A DNA stretch of 64,000 nt. Origin: Megaleporinus macrocephalus (taxonomy: Eukaryota > Chordata > Actinopteri > Characiformes > Anostomidae). Made by a program: the position numbers and the translations under genes. The notes below the pieces were generated by a model. The model searched no databases and was not told the DNA's origin. It was given only the letters and a program-made list of their open reading frames with translations. The stretch is taken from NCBI GenBank assembly GCA_021613375.1, contig CM038706.1, positions 27,035,866 through 27,099,865 on the forward strand, written 5' to 3'. Below are positions 41,201-54,005 of this stretch, one piece after another. The stretch's first letter is position 1. Each line of letters opens with the position of its first letter.

Positions 41201-41947
41201 AGAGGTCAAGGCATTTTTACGGACATATCGCAGCTGCTGCTCTGGCACAACGTCATTACCGAGAAGGCAGGCCAGGAGAGGAAGATCACACTTCTGAATC
41301 TTCAGGATGTGACAGAGTTTTTCTCTAGAGAACTGAACTGTAGTCATATTGTCTAATCTAAGTTTTGTGATGGACATATATGGAACAGTGTCATAGATAA
41401 CAAAGTCTGTATCCTGGCCAAGAATACACATGCAGTTGTTGGAAAGGGCGTACTGGGCAATCTCATAGTCCCCTTCGCGAACAGAGCACCTTGATTCCTG
41501 ACCGAGGGACTTGACGGCAAATCTGGAGAAAGTGGCAAGTCCTGAGGGGAGACAAAACATTTGTCTATCCGGTTGTTGGTGGTGATTCTTAATGTATTGA
41601 AATACTCTCGCTATGTCCTGGTTAACTCTCAGGCGCCTTTTCACCCATTCTGCCCGCTTCTGCTCCTCTACAGTCCCGTCAAAGAAAAACACCAACCTTA
41701 GGCCAGCTGCTGTAAATGCACCCACAAATTCCTCCAGAAAATGCATGTACTCCTGCCATTGACCTCCGTGGACCCAAGCATGACATCGATACCAGTATCT
41801 CAGGCAGCCCATGCCATCTACTACTACTGTAGGAGGGGAGTCACGGTGGGCTTTGGCGTGAGCTGCAGCCATCTGTTGCAGGTCCACAGGTAAGCAGGTC
41901 TCTGGACAACAAGCCTCCATAAAGTACTGCAAGCCTTTCACACCCAT
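29238..41947 (-). CDS. fam120b: FAM120B (constitutive coactivator of PPAR-gamma-like), whole coding region, 10 coding exons
   Basis: Coding exons, in transcript order: 41947-40952, 40864-40675, 39741-39643, 37596-37424, 37113-37021, 32653-32447, 31630-31528, 30259-30152, 29469-29409, 29262-29238. They total 2055 nt, 684 residues plus TGA, and the frame holds across all nine GT-AG introns. The start is the ATG beginning MGVKGLQ, the characteristic family N-terminus, with G at -3 and +4. Residues 1 to about 310 form an XPG/FEN1-like fold. Acidic residues sit where the nuclease metal ligands lie: D44 (VVVDGMGCLRYWY), D90 (FFFDG), D160/E162 (EGDYEIA), D179/D181 (GQDTDF) and D232 (LLGNDVV). The middle and C-terminal blocks (CSNTLEDE, SVKEWFVFPGNPL, DPRAVQLGSL, ACGFP) are typical of FAM120B. 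The mammalian protein is described as a nuclear coactivator of PPAR-gamma and is near 900 residues; this one is shorter because a central repeat block is absent. Identity is confident; the exact C-terminus and the 5' exon are less so. Confidence 0.93.
29409..29469 (-). CDS. fam120b: fam120b coding exon 9
   Basis: 61 nt, ending with two extra bases at CCAAA|GTGAGT. The peptide YVHRPRSRHPNRRGYQLAP continues the basic, low-complexity tail. Its acceptor is preceded by a run of about ten C residues (G-run on the plus strand at 29474-29483), a mutable homopolymer placed in the polypyrimidine tract. Confidence 0.72.
30152..30259 (-). CDS. fam120b: fam120b coding exon 8
   Basis: 108 nt, with one carried base on each side; acceptor TTTCCTCAG, donor CAAG|GTACAG. 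The peptide (GRPMDGKPHRESGPQPFS, then DQYYRQHPRGPPSYMQ) is rich in Arg, Gly, Pro, Gln and Tyr, as expected of the disordered C-terminal tail of FAM120 proteins. Support comes from frame continuity, splice sites and composition rather than strong similarity. Confidence 0.78.
31528..31630 (-). CDS. fam120b: fam120b coding exon 7
   Basis: 103 nt, entering in phase 0 and leaving with one extra base at CATG|GTGAGA. It encodes PAWTTLFLSLRDLVLGACRR and then a basic run rich in Arg, Pro and Ser. The mammalian equivalent (LTKFHNLKAVVCKAC) matches only in pattern. The start is drawn at TTCCAG|CCAGCTTGG; using the overlapping AG four bases on would break the frame. Reading through the donor would add about 28 residues before a stop (see findings). 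Confidence 0.82.
32447..32653 (-). CDS. fam120b: fam120b coding exon 6
   Basis: 207 nt, 69 codons, phase 0 on both sides; acceptor TTATACAG, donor AAT|GTGAGT. It encodes the most conserved C-terminal block of the family: VDPRAVQLGSLFIRGLTYL, then ANSACGFPFPMSELMPWKTF and a FDGxLFHxKYLQ-type motif ending EELLEGN. Mammalian FAM120B reads almost the same through this block. Confidence 0.95.
33100..33305. repeat. Dispersed repeat, copy 2 (fam120b intron 5)
   Basis: Second copy of the family first seen at 22310-22450, sharing TGTGACCTGTG and ACATTTTATGA blocks, in the large intron. Confidence 0.5.
37021..37113 (-). CDS. fam120b: fam120b coding exon 5
   Basis: 93 nt, 31 codons, phase 0 on both sides. 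The acceptor is TTTTATTTTAG and the donor AGA|GTAAGT, a full consensus. It encodes AKHLSLEDIDAYLSQAVC and a short continuation; the mammalian counterpart is DTLCLEDLHAFIAQALC. The next intron, 32654-37020, is the largest in the gene at 4.4 kb and holds several repeats. Confidence 0.9.
37424..37596 (-). CDS. fam120b: fam120b coding exon 4
   Basis: 173 nt, ending in phase 0 at CTCAG|GTGAGT, with acceptor CATTCAACAG. The translation begins with PDLTALWFGND and ends with ALICLVSYIAAQ, which aligns with the mammalian stretch from LKILWLNQEPE to LCCLLIYLFVQ. It has no long open frame of its own, so it is easily missed by ORF calling; splice sites and frame continuity on both sides support it. It lies about 2 kb from exon 3. 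Confidence 0.88.
39643..39741 (-). CDS. fam120b: fam120b coding exon 3
   Basis: 99 nt, entering with one carried base and leaving with one. The acceptor is TTCTGTAG and the donor GCAG|GTATGC. It encodes the conserved motif SLSVKEWFVFPGNPL followed by a basic, proline-containing stretch (KEPNKVAPKPLNVAG). Mammalian FAM120B has the near-identical VKEWFVYPGNPL at this point, which makes the assignment secure. Confidence 0.93.
40065..40530. repeat. Dispersed repeat of the GGAATTCCACC family (fam120b intron 2)
   Basis: Shares blocks with copies at about 9120-9470, 44330-44805 and 53466-54005: CATTCAGAATGGTTTG-like start, TCACTACCACTG middle, and ATTGGTGGAATTTCACTTTA end. It includes a 17-bp direct duplication TCCTATCACTACCACTG (40392-40408 and 40411-40427). 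Confidence 0.6.
40675..40864 (-). CDS. fam120b: fam120b coding exon 2
   Basis: 190 nt, residues 333-395 plus one base. The acceptor is TTGTTGCAG and the donor CAG|GTGGGG. It encodes a segment with KEKHVRAECFMLYNVL and CSNTLEDE, matching the block that follows the repeat region in mammalian FAM120B (positive-charge cluster, then aromatic tyrosine motif, then CSNTLEDE). The preceding intron is only 87 nt (40865-40951). Confidence 0.93.
40952..41947 (-). CDS. fam120b: fam120b coding exon 1 (XPG-like domain)
   Basis: This 996-nt exon encodes residues 1-332 and ends in phase 0 at CAG|GTACTG. It carries the whole XPG-N/XPG-I-like region including D44, D90, D160, E162, D179, D181 and D232, then the family motif SYLLPGQTSPW near residues 298-308. 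After that only about 24 residues remain before the donor. In mammals the corresponding region continues into a long acidic tandem repeat, which is not here. The reading frame stays open 117 nt upstream of the ATG, but a consensus splice acceptor at 42007/42008 shows that this upstream stretch is 5' UTR. Confidence 0.95.
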
Positions 41948-42007
41948 GTCTATGCGTGTAAGTGATCTTTGAGACACTCCTGAGATGCTTCTTGTTTGCT
42001 GTTTACA
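41948..42007 (-). other. fam120b: fam120b 5' UTR portion of the first coding exon
   Basis: On the minus strand a strong acceptor (pyrimidine-rich TTTTTCTCACCAG) ends at 42008, so the exon begins at 42007 and carries 60 nt of leader before the ATG. At least one non-coding 5' exon must lie further upstream (higher coordinates). It probably lies in the GC-rich DNA between about 44.8 and 46.4 kb, but I could not place it. Confidence 0.6.
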
Positions 42008-42811
42008 CTGGTGAGAAAAAGTGTGGATATTAAATTTAGCAGAAAGTTTCACATATATTATCACTCTCCATTACAAAGTATCCCAAAATGCATTATAAAC
42101 CACCTACAAGTTTTTTTTAATAATGTATGCTGTTTCAAGTGAACTTTACATATACATAAAACCAAATTTTTACAGTCTGGACACTCAAATAGGATGACGT
42201 CAATGACGTTACCCCAGCAACCGATGCAGACAGGATGGTGATGTCTGGATGCACAAATCAGATCTAATCTGATTTGATCAAATCTGATCAAATAACAGTG
42301 AGGACAGTTATCTCAGAAGATCTGATTTGAGAAACAAAGTATAATTAACATATTTCTTCTGCATTTTAAGAGCAGAGAGAAAATGAACACTCCTACACTC
42401 TTTAAAAATGATTTGATGTAATATCAGATACTTATGGGCTTTATATAGCTGAACACAGGGTTCTGCTACTGTTAGGGGTTACAGAAACCTAACAGTATTG
42501 TGATTTGTAATAAGTGTGCTATGATTAATATCCTAATTTCAGTTTTTGTCATGCTAAAGACTGTAATAAGCTTACATTAATACATTCAAATATAAACACA
42601 CATATTAATAAAATGTTTTGAATTGAGAGTCGTATCGTATCGATTCTGAATTCTGTGAATCCTCTAAATACTTCTGCACACCTTTGTGAAGCTCTGGCAA
42701 GACCCCAAAGGGCATTCAACGCAGTAAGACCCTTCGCACAAGTTACTGGATGCGCTGGCAAATGGTTAGACAGAGGTTACTGTCAGTAGTGTTGACATCG
42801 AGGCGTCGATG

Positions 42812-42927
42812 TTTTAATTTCCTCGTTCCACCTTAAACCTTTTAATTTCCTCGTTCCACCTTAAACAGTGCAGCAGTGAGGGGCCAGAAAGGAGCTGCTG
42901 CGCAAACATTTAAGGTGGAACGAGAAA
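42812..42927. repeat. 28-bp tandem duplication with inverted copy (hairpin)
   Basis: TTAATTTCCTCGTTCCACCT lies within a 27-bp unit present at 42812-42838 and 42840-42866, and the inverted copy TTTAAGGTGGAACGAGAAA lies at 42909-42927. A related CCACCTTAAATGGTAC end occurs at about 58461. It looks like the terminus of a foldback DNA element. Confidence 0.75.
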
Positions 42928-44329
42928 CGTAAACAAAAGCAGGTGATTAAGAGGCTGACTTGAGCTTCTTAACTAAGCTAATGTTATCGCTATCACGGAC
43001 TCAGATATCAAACGGCATAGCGTTCAGTGAAAGGAGGAAAGCACTGCAAAGAAAACAACAACAAAAAAGAATAAGTTAAAGCAGCCTACCAAACGACTGG
43101 CACCTAAACAAGAGGTACCTATCACTCTGTTTACAACGCCGCACACACTTCCTGCTTCCGATGAAGTCTAACCAATCAGCAGGCAGAACTGGGTTAAAGG
43201 AGCCGCTCAGTCAAGACTGAAGCTGAGAAAGGCTTTTTCCATCAATCTGGAATTCCATCCAGGAGATGCAGAAACAGGAATAAACGATCAGCTAATAAAA
43301 TAAGACCATCATAAAAACAAATTCCAAAGACTACCAAGAAGCAGTATGAATAGATAATCTGTAAAACGTTTTTTTCTCTGAATGATAAATGTAAAACTAT
43401 TCTAAATGTTTTAACTAAAATTATTGCATTTTATAAGTTTTTTCACCACAACCACTAGATATTGAATTAATACTATTTCTTAAATATTTAATGCGACCTC
43501 ATTTCCCTCTTGTTTCTTAATAGTTTCAGCCACTCAGGGACATTTGTCTTAGTGAGCTTTGGGTCATTGTAAAATTGAACGGTAACCTATATTCCCATTA
43601 TCAGCTTTTAGTATATGAACTATTAAAGAGAACAGAATTTGTGATGGTAGTAAATGATTTCGAACACTACGTCATACGGGTTTGCTCATTACTGTGCTAC
43701 AACAGATCGTCAAACAAACAGCATAAACATCCTGCCAGCAGTCCACTATTTTTGAGCACTTTTTATGGGGATTCTACAAAATGGTGCACTATACAGTGAA
43801 TAGCGTGCAGTTTCAGACACAACATATGAATTTTAAACTTAAAGAGGCAAAAAAAACTGTAACATTATTACTTGCCTTGTACAGCTCTGCTACAGTCATC
43901 TCTATAGCAAGTACTTCTGATGAGATATCTTGAAGGTGTAAGTGTTGAATAGTGCTTTGGGGTAAATAGGCTACCTTTAACTTGTTTCACTATGGCTGGC
44001 CTTATTCTTCCACTGAACAGGTTTTGTAATAAGCATATGAGGTTAGTGATATAGCGCTAACTAAACTAGTTTTAATTTTTTTAGTTGTACAGAATACTGC
44101 ACAACATTTTTTTTAAACTAGTTTTAGACCACAATGCCCCCATAAATATATTCTATATAGCTAGTGCTGGATGCCACATAGCTTATCCATGCCAAAACAC
44201 GCTAACTTACAAAAAATCAAAACCACTCCATGTGGATCCAGCTATATGTATTAATGTGCTTTGTGATTGCTTAGGATTTCCTAGAAAGATCTTTTAATCA
44301 TCATTTTACACTACCAAGCACCACCATAA

Positions 44330-44805
44330 TAAAAGGGTAAATCCCATAGATTTCTCCAAATGACTTCATAATTCAATGTCTTTCATGTCATTCAGAGTGG
44401 TTTGGTGTGAAAGGCTCTGTTCTGTAGAAACATACCTATCAGTATTATTTACAGCGGTGGTGAATGGAACCAGATGTCCACCTTTAAAATCTCCCTTACA
44501 GAAAATGATTATGTGCTTATGAATACTCTACCTAATGTCTATCTAATATCAGTTAATTGTGTAGATACACAAAGGGTGTTCTAAGGCCAAGTAGTCCCTC
44601 TACTGAATAGCAACAGTTTAGAGTTTTCTATAGTCCAATGCTGGTTAAGCTGGTCACCCAATGCTGGCTAACTAGCATACCAGCATTAAAGCACAACATA
44701 TGCTGACTTTGCTAGTGACCAGTCATGCTGGTCTGTGCTGTTTTTTCTAGCAGGATAATCTTAACCATTGAATTATGCAGAAATCGGTGGAATTCCTCTT
44801 TAACT
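44330..44805. repeat. Dispersed repeat of the GGAATTCCACC family with nested GCTGGT repeat
   Basis: The right end GAATTATGCAGAAATCGGTG GAATTCC (about 44772-44798) is the inverse of the 53466 copy's left end. Inside, 44636-44754 is made of ATGCTGGTT/ACCAGCAT-type short inverted motifs, a known style of fish non-autonomous repeat. Confidence 0.55.
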
Positions 44806-46312
44806 TAAGTAAAGCCCAAATAAGCTGCGCTATCGTCGTGTAACAGTCGTGTTTCAGAGCCCATAAGCGTCTAAAGAGCCGTTGTGCGCTCCCGTGCACT
44901 ATTGATCTATTGATTTTCTTTCCACTGCCTTTCTTTGAACTGAACTCCAGTGAACAAAACCACCCCGGGGAAAGGGGCAGATGTTCTCTGAGGGACATCG
45001 GCACGCGACTGTCTTCAGTTGAAGAATTCAGCCCCTTTGCACGCACACACGCACGCACGGCACCAAAAAAAACTTTTCTCCGTTACAATAGCCGGCTACT
45101 GTGAAGAGTTCGGGCCCACTCATAGCAGCTGGCCAAAGTAATCTGACTTGAGATACAAAAGACCTGCTCGGTGCAGTGTTAATCTCACTACCAGGCTTTT
45201 ATACAGAGCGAGGAAGAAAATAAGCACGGAGAAAAACAGATGGCGGTTCGCTCTTAGTTGGCCTTAGATGTTTCCATCAGCCGCGATGCTGAGTTGCTTC
45301 TTATCAATCATACGATCCTGAGCCACGCGCCTGCGCTTTTGTCATTGTAATGGCGCACGACTCTGCTGCGTCATGGTGCTCTCAGTCTACATCACACAAA
45401 CAAAACACCAGGGGTGAACTGTACAGCTCGTAAAAAAGTGCCCAACTGAGACTCTGGGATCTATCGAAAACATTAACCCCCCACATCCACCCCCACGACT
45501 GTCTGATCCAGTTCTAGTAAAACAAGGAGACCATCAGCACACAACGTGTGGTCACGCTGTAACGCATGCAGTTAATTTGAGGAGACAAGTGCAACGGTCT
45601 CCCAGCCTGCTTTGCGCCTCGAACTGAGGTGCAGGCAACAGGTTCCCCAACAGTGTGGCTCCAAGCCCCCAACACTGTCCTTATTGTACAGTGCTGGTGT
45701 TCCCACGGGCCGCTCGCTCGAGCAATCTAGGTTCCAGCTTCCCCAACCATATGGCCAGTGGCCGGCCATTCTTTAGCATGCTTCCAGTCCAATTTGGAGG
45801 AAGAGCGCGCGCCGCGGAGAGAGGCTGTGGAGACATGCGGGTTGAGATGTGAAAAAACGCCATTTGGTTGGGAGCAGATGGCTGGCTTGGGGGGCCGTCC
45901 GCGTCTAAAGGCGAGTCGTGCCCTTCAGAGAGAATCCCCAAGGGCTCCCCCCTCCGCCACCCCCACCCTCCCCCTTGTATTCAAAATCAATGAAAATTAA
46001 AGCGCGAAGAAAAGATGAATAGTCAGACCTCGAGTCCCGGTCTTTGTTCGCCGCAGCTACTGGTGGGCAGGAGTTAAAGTACAACAGCCCCCTATAGAAA
46101 CACTTAAGTTAAACAGTCTCTCCATAGTCCACCTCCAGAAAAGAGAAGGAGGAGGAGGACGAGAAAGGGGAGCTTTCTGCTTGATTTCACCAAGACAGAA
46201 TCGCGTGGCATAAATTACGTTGTGAAAAGAATGAACGGAGTGGGCATAAATCCAGCAGGCTTCACTCTGCCTTTCAGTCCGCGCTTTGCTGCGGTAATCG
46301 CGAAATGTGTGC

Positions 46313-46328
46313 TACGTCAGTATAAAGG
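46313..46328 (+). promoter_or_regulatory. CRE half-site plus TATA box, candidate promoter
   Basis: TACGTCAG is followed directly by TATAAAGG (46321-46328) on the plus strand, within GC-rich DNA, 2.3 kb upstream of the delta ATG. A donor-like GGAAG|GTACAC follows at about 46387. It could start an alternative delta leader or a non-coding RNA, or be fortuitous. Confidence 0.3.
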
Positions 46329-48224
46329 ATCGCCCGGTGGAGGGTGATGATAGAGGGCTCGGGGCGGCGCAGTGGTCAGCTGGAAGGTACACGGCCGTTC
46401 AGTGAATGAAAGGCACGGTCATTTTGAAAGAAGGATGAGGAGGTCTGGTCACTGGAGGGCTATCTACACACAAATGTATACAATAAACATTGTCCCACAG
46501 TGATGGTGCCATATGTCCTACAGTCAGTAATTATCTGTTCAGTATAAAGTTTCATTGATAATAGTGTTTCTAAATAAAAGACTGTGCAATTACATTCTGC
46601 AATTCTACACTTTGTATAAAACAATATTTATATATATCCAGCACATATTAGTTATATCCCCAAAACACGGAAAGCAAAGAAATACTTTATTTTTCATGTA
46701 AGTCAATGTAACCAGACTTGTTTTGGGTCATTTCTTTTGGTCAATTGATAACTAAATGTTCACACAATGTAAAATGCAACAGGTTTAAAACTACAAAAAT
46801 GGAGACACAAAGGTTTATTCCAAGAAATCGATATGTATGTCCATATGCAAAAATTTGCAAAAAAAGTGAATAAAGCCTCTACATGAACTAAAATATTAAA
46901 TGAGCTTAAATATAAATGCAGTGGACAAATTCAGTTCATGCAAAACTATCAACTATAACTGTTGCACAGGCCACACTTTAGGCTAAGCTATTATTTCTAA
47001 TACCATAAACAGTTATTTTCTAGTTCTAATTAGTCCTCACTGTTAACTACAGTTTGCATGTATATGCAACATCCTCTATATAACGTATATGAATGTATAA
47101 AGTATTAGTGAATGAGGCTGACCTCCATATAAACCCAACTGTGCTGCTCTGGAAAACAACAGAGCCCCTCCAACAGAGCAGAGTGGTCGGTTAAAACATG
47201 CACACAGCTAAAACGTAGCCGCATTCCTCTGGAATTAAATCGGCCAGTCGTTTCAATTAACGCCCTAATGAAGACCACCCTCACACGTGAACACACGCGC
47301 GCGCGGGCCGGCTCGGGCATGCGCATACAGCCAATTCATGTCAATTCATCTCATAACCACAAGTTTTTTTTTTCTTGTGCTCGACCGCTCTGAGGATGGC
47401 ACTCGTGGATGACGCACTCAGGACTACAGGGGGCTCTGGGAGATGTGCTGCGGGCGAGGCGGAGGCGGAGCTGTAGAGACAGCAGCGTGCGCCGAGGGGA
47501 GCTCTTTCTCCCCCGTTACATTGTACAGGGGGAGCAGGTGCTGCCCGAATTACCATACAGCTGAGAGCACAAAGAGCAAACTTATTCTTCCCCTCACACA
47601 ATAACAAAGTGCCTTAATGACAGCCACGCGAGCGACACACACCAGCTCGCTTTTACAGCAGGCAGGGAAACGAGGAAAACATCAACTTTCCGAGCGCGCG
47701 CCTCACTGAAGCGCCTCGGATCTTATCTGGAGATCTAATAAAAGTTCAACTGGATGTCGAGCTAAACTTTTACACAAGCACTGGCGCACGCAACAGGTGT
47801 GGAAGGCGCTTTTGAATAAGTCTCACAAGCGCGATGGTCTTCAGCTCATTGCTCATCTCCAGATAAATACAGAACTAATATGAAGTGCTTTAAATGAATT
47901 TCCACGCGACTGTGATCAATATTATGCTACAGCCTATCATGTTAAACAAAGCAGGGTGATCTGAACTAGAGGAGCGAGCATGTGATGTAATTTCCAGGCT
48001 TGGATGTGTAGGATTCTCCTGTTGTTGTTTTTTTTTTCTTTCCCGTATGTAAATGAGACATTTTTCCTCCACCTCCTCCCCCCTCTCCTTTTATCAATGG
48101 GGAAGGGTTGCACATTTTACAGCTCAGTGACCATTTGGCGATCTTTTAGGGTGGGGGTGTGGGGTGGGAAGGGGGTGAAAAAGTGTCCCTTTGTGACAAC
48201 TCGAGCCAGATTGGGGAGTAGCTC

Positions 48225-48296
48225 ATTTGCATCTCATTACCCTAGCAGGCGCACTCTGTATATAACGGGGCGGCAGGCGGACCCGCACAGTCACAT
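48225..48296 (+). promoter_or_regulatory. dla: delta core promoter: octamer and TATA box
   Basis: A TATA box (TATATAA, 48259-48265) lies about 30 bp upstream of a plausible start near 48290. It follows a POU octamer ATTTGCAT (48225-48232) and a CATTAC homeodomain-type core. Downstream DNA is GC-rich. A TATA-driven, sharply initiating promoter suits a gene transcribed in dynamic bursts such as a Notch ligand. The start site is inferred from spacing only. Confidence 0.6.
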
Positions 48297-48596
48297 GGAA
48301 ACAGGAGGCGCAAGAGCTTGAGAACAAGAGTTGTGGATCCCTATAAACTAAAGCAAAGGAAAGCTACGCGGCGACGGGAGCGCGCATTCTGTTTCTTCTC
48401 TTTTCTTTCCACGAACTGGACGCACTTGGAAGTAATCGCCTGAAATTTGGGATTTATCTCAGTTTTGAGGACTTACATGGCCCGAGGGAGAAGATAGAGC
48501 GAAGCACACGCATACAAGAAGACAGCGAAGTGGGTCCGTTGGAGTCTACATGACTTTTTGAGCGGCAGTGCTGAGCGCAGAAGATCCTTCACCACC
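48290..48596 (+). other. dla: delta 5' UTR with short upstream ORFs
   Basis: The inferred leader is about 307 nt. It contains three out-of-context ATGs, each followed quickly by a stop: 48295-48321 (8 codons), 48477-48497 (6 codons) and 48550-48561 (3 codons). None overlaps the main ATG at 48597. Whether the first is in the mRNA depends on the exact start site. Confidence 0.55.
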
Positions 48597-52637
<4,041 letters not shown>

Positions 52638-53330
52638 CGCCCCCAGTGCTCGTCTTGCTCTACAGGAGGTTTTACTCCAGTAAATGCTGCTCAAACCAGA
52701 GGGAAGGTTTCCTTCATGTGACTGCTGCTGTGGGGACTAATGTTGATGGTGTATTCAGAATGAGCTGGTTCTCAACTGAAGTAAGCACAGTGACTGCAGA
52801 AAAAGGATGTTGGGCCATACTGGCTCGCACTCTCAAAGTTTGTTTCCCAGGAACGTGCCAAACGGACTCGTTGCACTTCCTGTAGGGAGAGTTCTTACCT
52901 CATTGCACTACGGAGGGTTGCTTTTTAAATAATGTATTTAACATTCGAGTTAAGTGATTACTGTGTATGAGTATGCACTGACTGCAGTGTCTATGTTTAA
53001 ATTCTCTGATCCGTTGTGTAGGTCAGCAGAGGAAAAACGCCACCATCACACCCTGATAGATATTTGAAAAGCTGTATTCTTTTTTTTAATTTAATTGTTA
53101 TTTGTGTTTCCGTTGTTTGTGGAGTTTTTTGTGAAGTTACGTTTGATATAATTTAATCTTTTCCTCATTTTTGCAAATTTGTATATTGTATATAAGGCAC
53201 TTCGGGTCTTTGTGACTGTTTTCTTACAGTAATGTATTTAAATGTGTTACGGGAATTGTTTTATACGTGTTCCTCATGAAGAAAATCATCGTAATATTTT
53301 TCCAAATAAATCCTGTATGAAATATTACCA
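52638..53330 (+). other. dla: delta 3' UTR with poly(A) signal
   Basis: About 690 nt follow the stop without another intron that I can see. The end is set by the canonical AATAAA at 53305-53310, so cleavage is expected near 53325-53335. The last 400 nt are AT-rich with TTTAAATAATGTATTTAA-type and TATTTA elements of the kind linked to short mRNA half-life. Confidence 0.7.
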
Positions 53331-53465
53331 AACGACTGTTGCATTCTAGTGCTGACAAATTATTCATATTGTAGTACAATTGCAGAACTGTTTCTTTTCT
53401 GATAATAGTAACAACTTCTATGAGCCAACCATGGATTATACATTAAGGCAGATCTACAAGAAAGT

Positions 53466-54005
53466 CATTTGAGGAATTCCACTTTTTAAAATTCCTGCCT
53501 GATTCCATGGTTAAGCTGTAATTCAGAGTGACTGACTTATGACTTGGATTTCTTTGCAGTGGTGGTGACGGAAACCCGGGATTACAGTGCATACAGCACA
53601 AATATAACCATTTTATTTACTCATCTAAACCATCAGTGAACCTACACCAGGAATTATGCAATATTGATGATGAACAATTATTGGGAATTTATTTAGAACT
53701 ACTTTCCCTGCATGTAGCCCTCCACCTTGAGAGGATGAAAAAAAAAGTTGTAGGCAAAAATCTTAGCTCGAAACTGTGACAGAACAACATCCCAGGCATC
53801 AGGCAGCATATTTATCACCATTTCAATTCAATTAATAGTTTTCTATGGTGTCATTAAATACTTAAATACTCCATTAATGGAGGCATTAAATACCATGGAT
53901 GTCTGGTTCCCCTCATTGCCGCTGTGAACAATTCTTTCACAGCAAAACACTCTGAATGACTTTCTTTATACCTTAACAGTTAAATTATGCAGGAATTTGC
54001 ACAAT
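53466..54005. mobile_element. Non-autonomous element of the GGAATTCCACC family downstream of delta
   Basis: The left end GGAATTCCACTTTTTAAAAT with TTCCATGGTTAAG faces a right end with CCTTAACAGTTAAATTATGC and GGAATTTGCAC. The body (about 540 bp) has no ORF and shares blocks with the 40.1 and 44.4 kb copies. Confidence 0.5.

Larger units (their letters stand above)
42008..48224. other. Shared upstream region of fam120b and delta
   Basis: The left part (42.0-44.8 kb) is AT-rich and carries foldback repeats. From about 44.8 kb the DNA becomes GC- and CpG-rich, with blocks at 45.25-45.40, 45.65-46.0, 46.2-46.4 and 47.27-47.72 kb. Proneural-type E-boxes CAGGTG/CAGCTG occur near 47536, 47560 and 47791. 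The fam120b 5' exon should lie here but is not resolved. Confidence 0.5.

Noticed and set aside
46040..46400. Non-coding first exon of fam120b on the minus strand
   Set aside because: The region is promoter-like, but I could not find a donor whose position and consensus were convincing.
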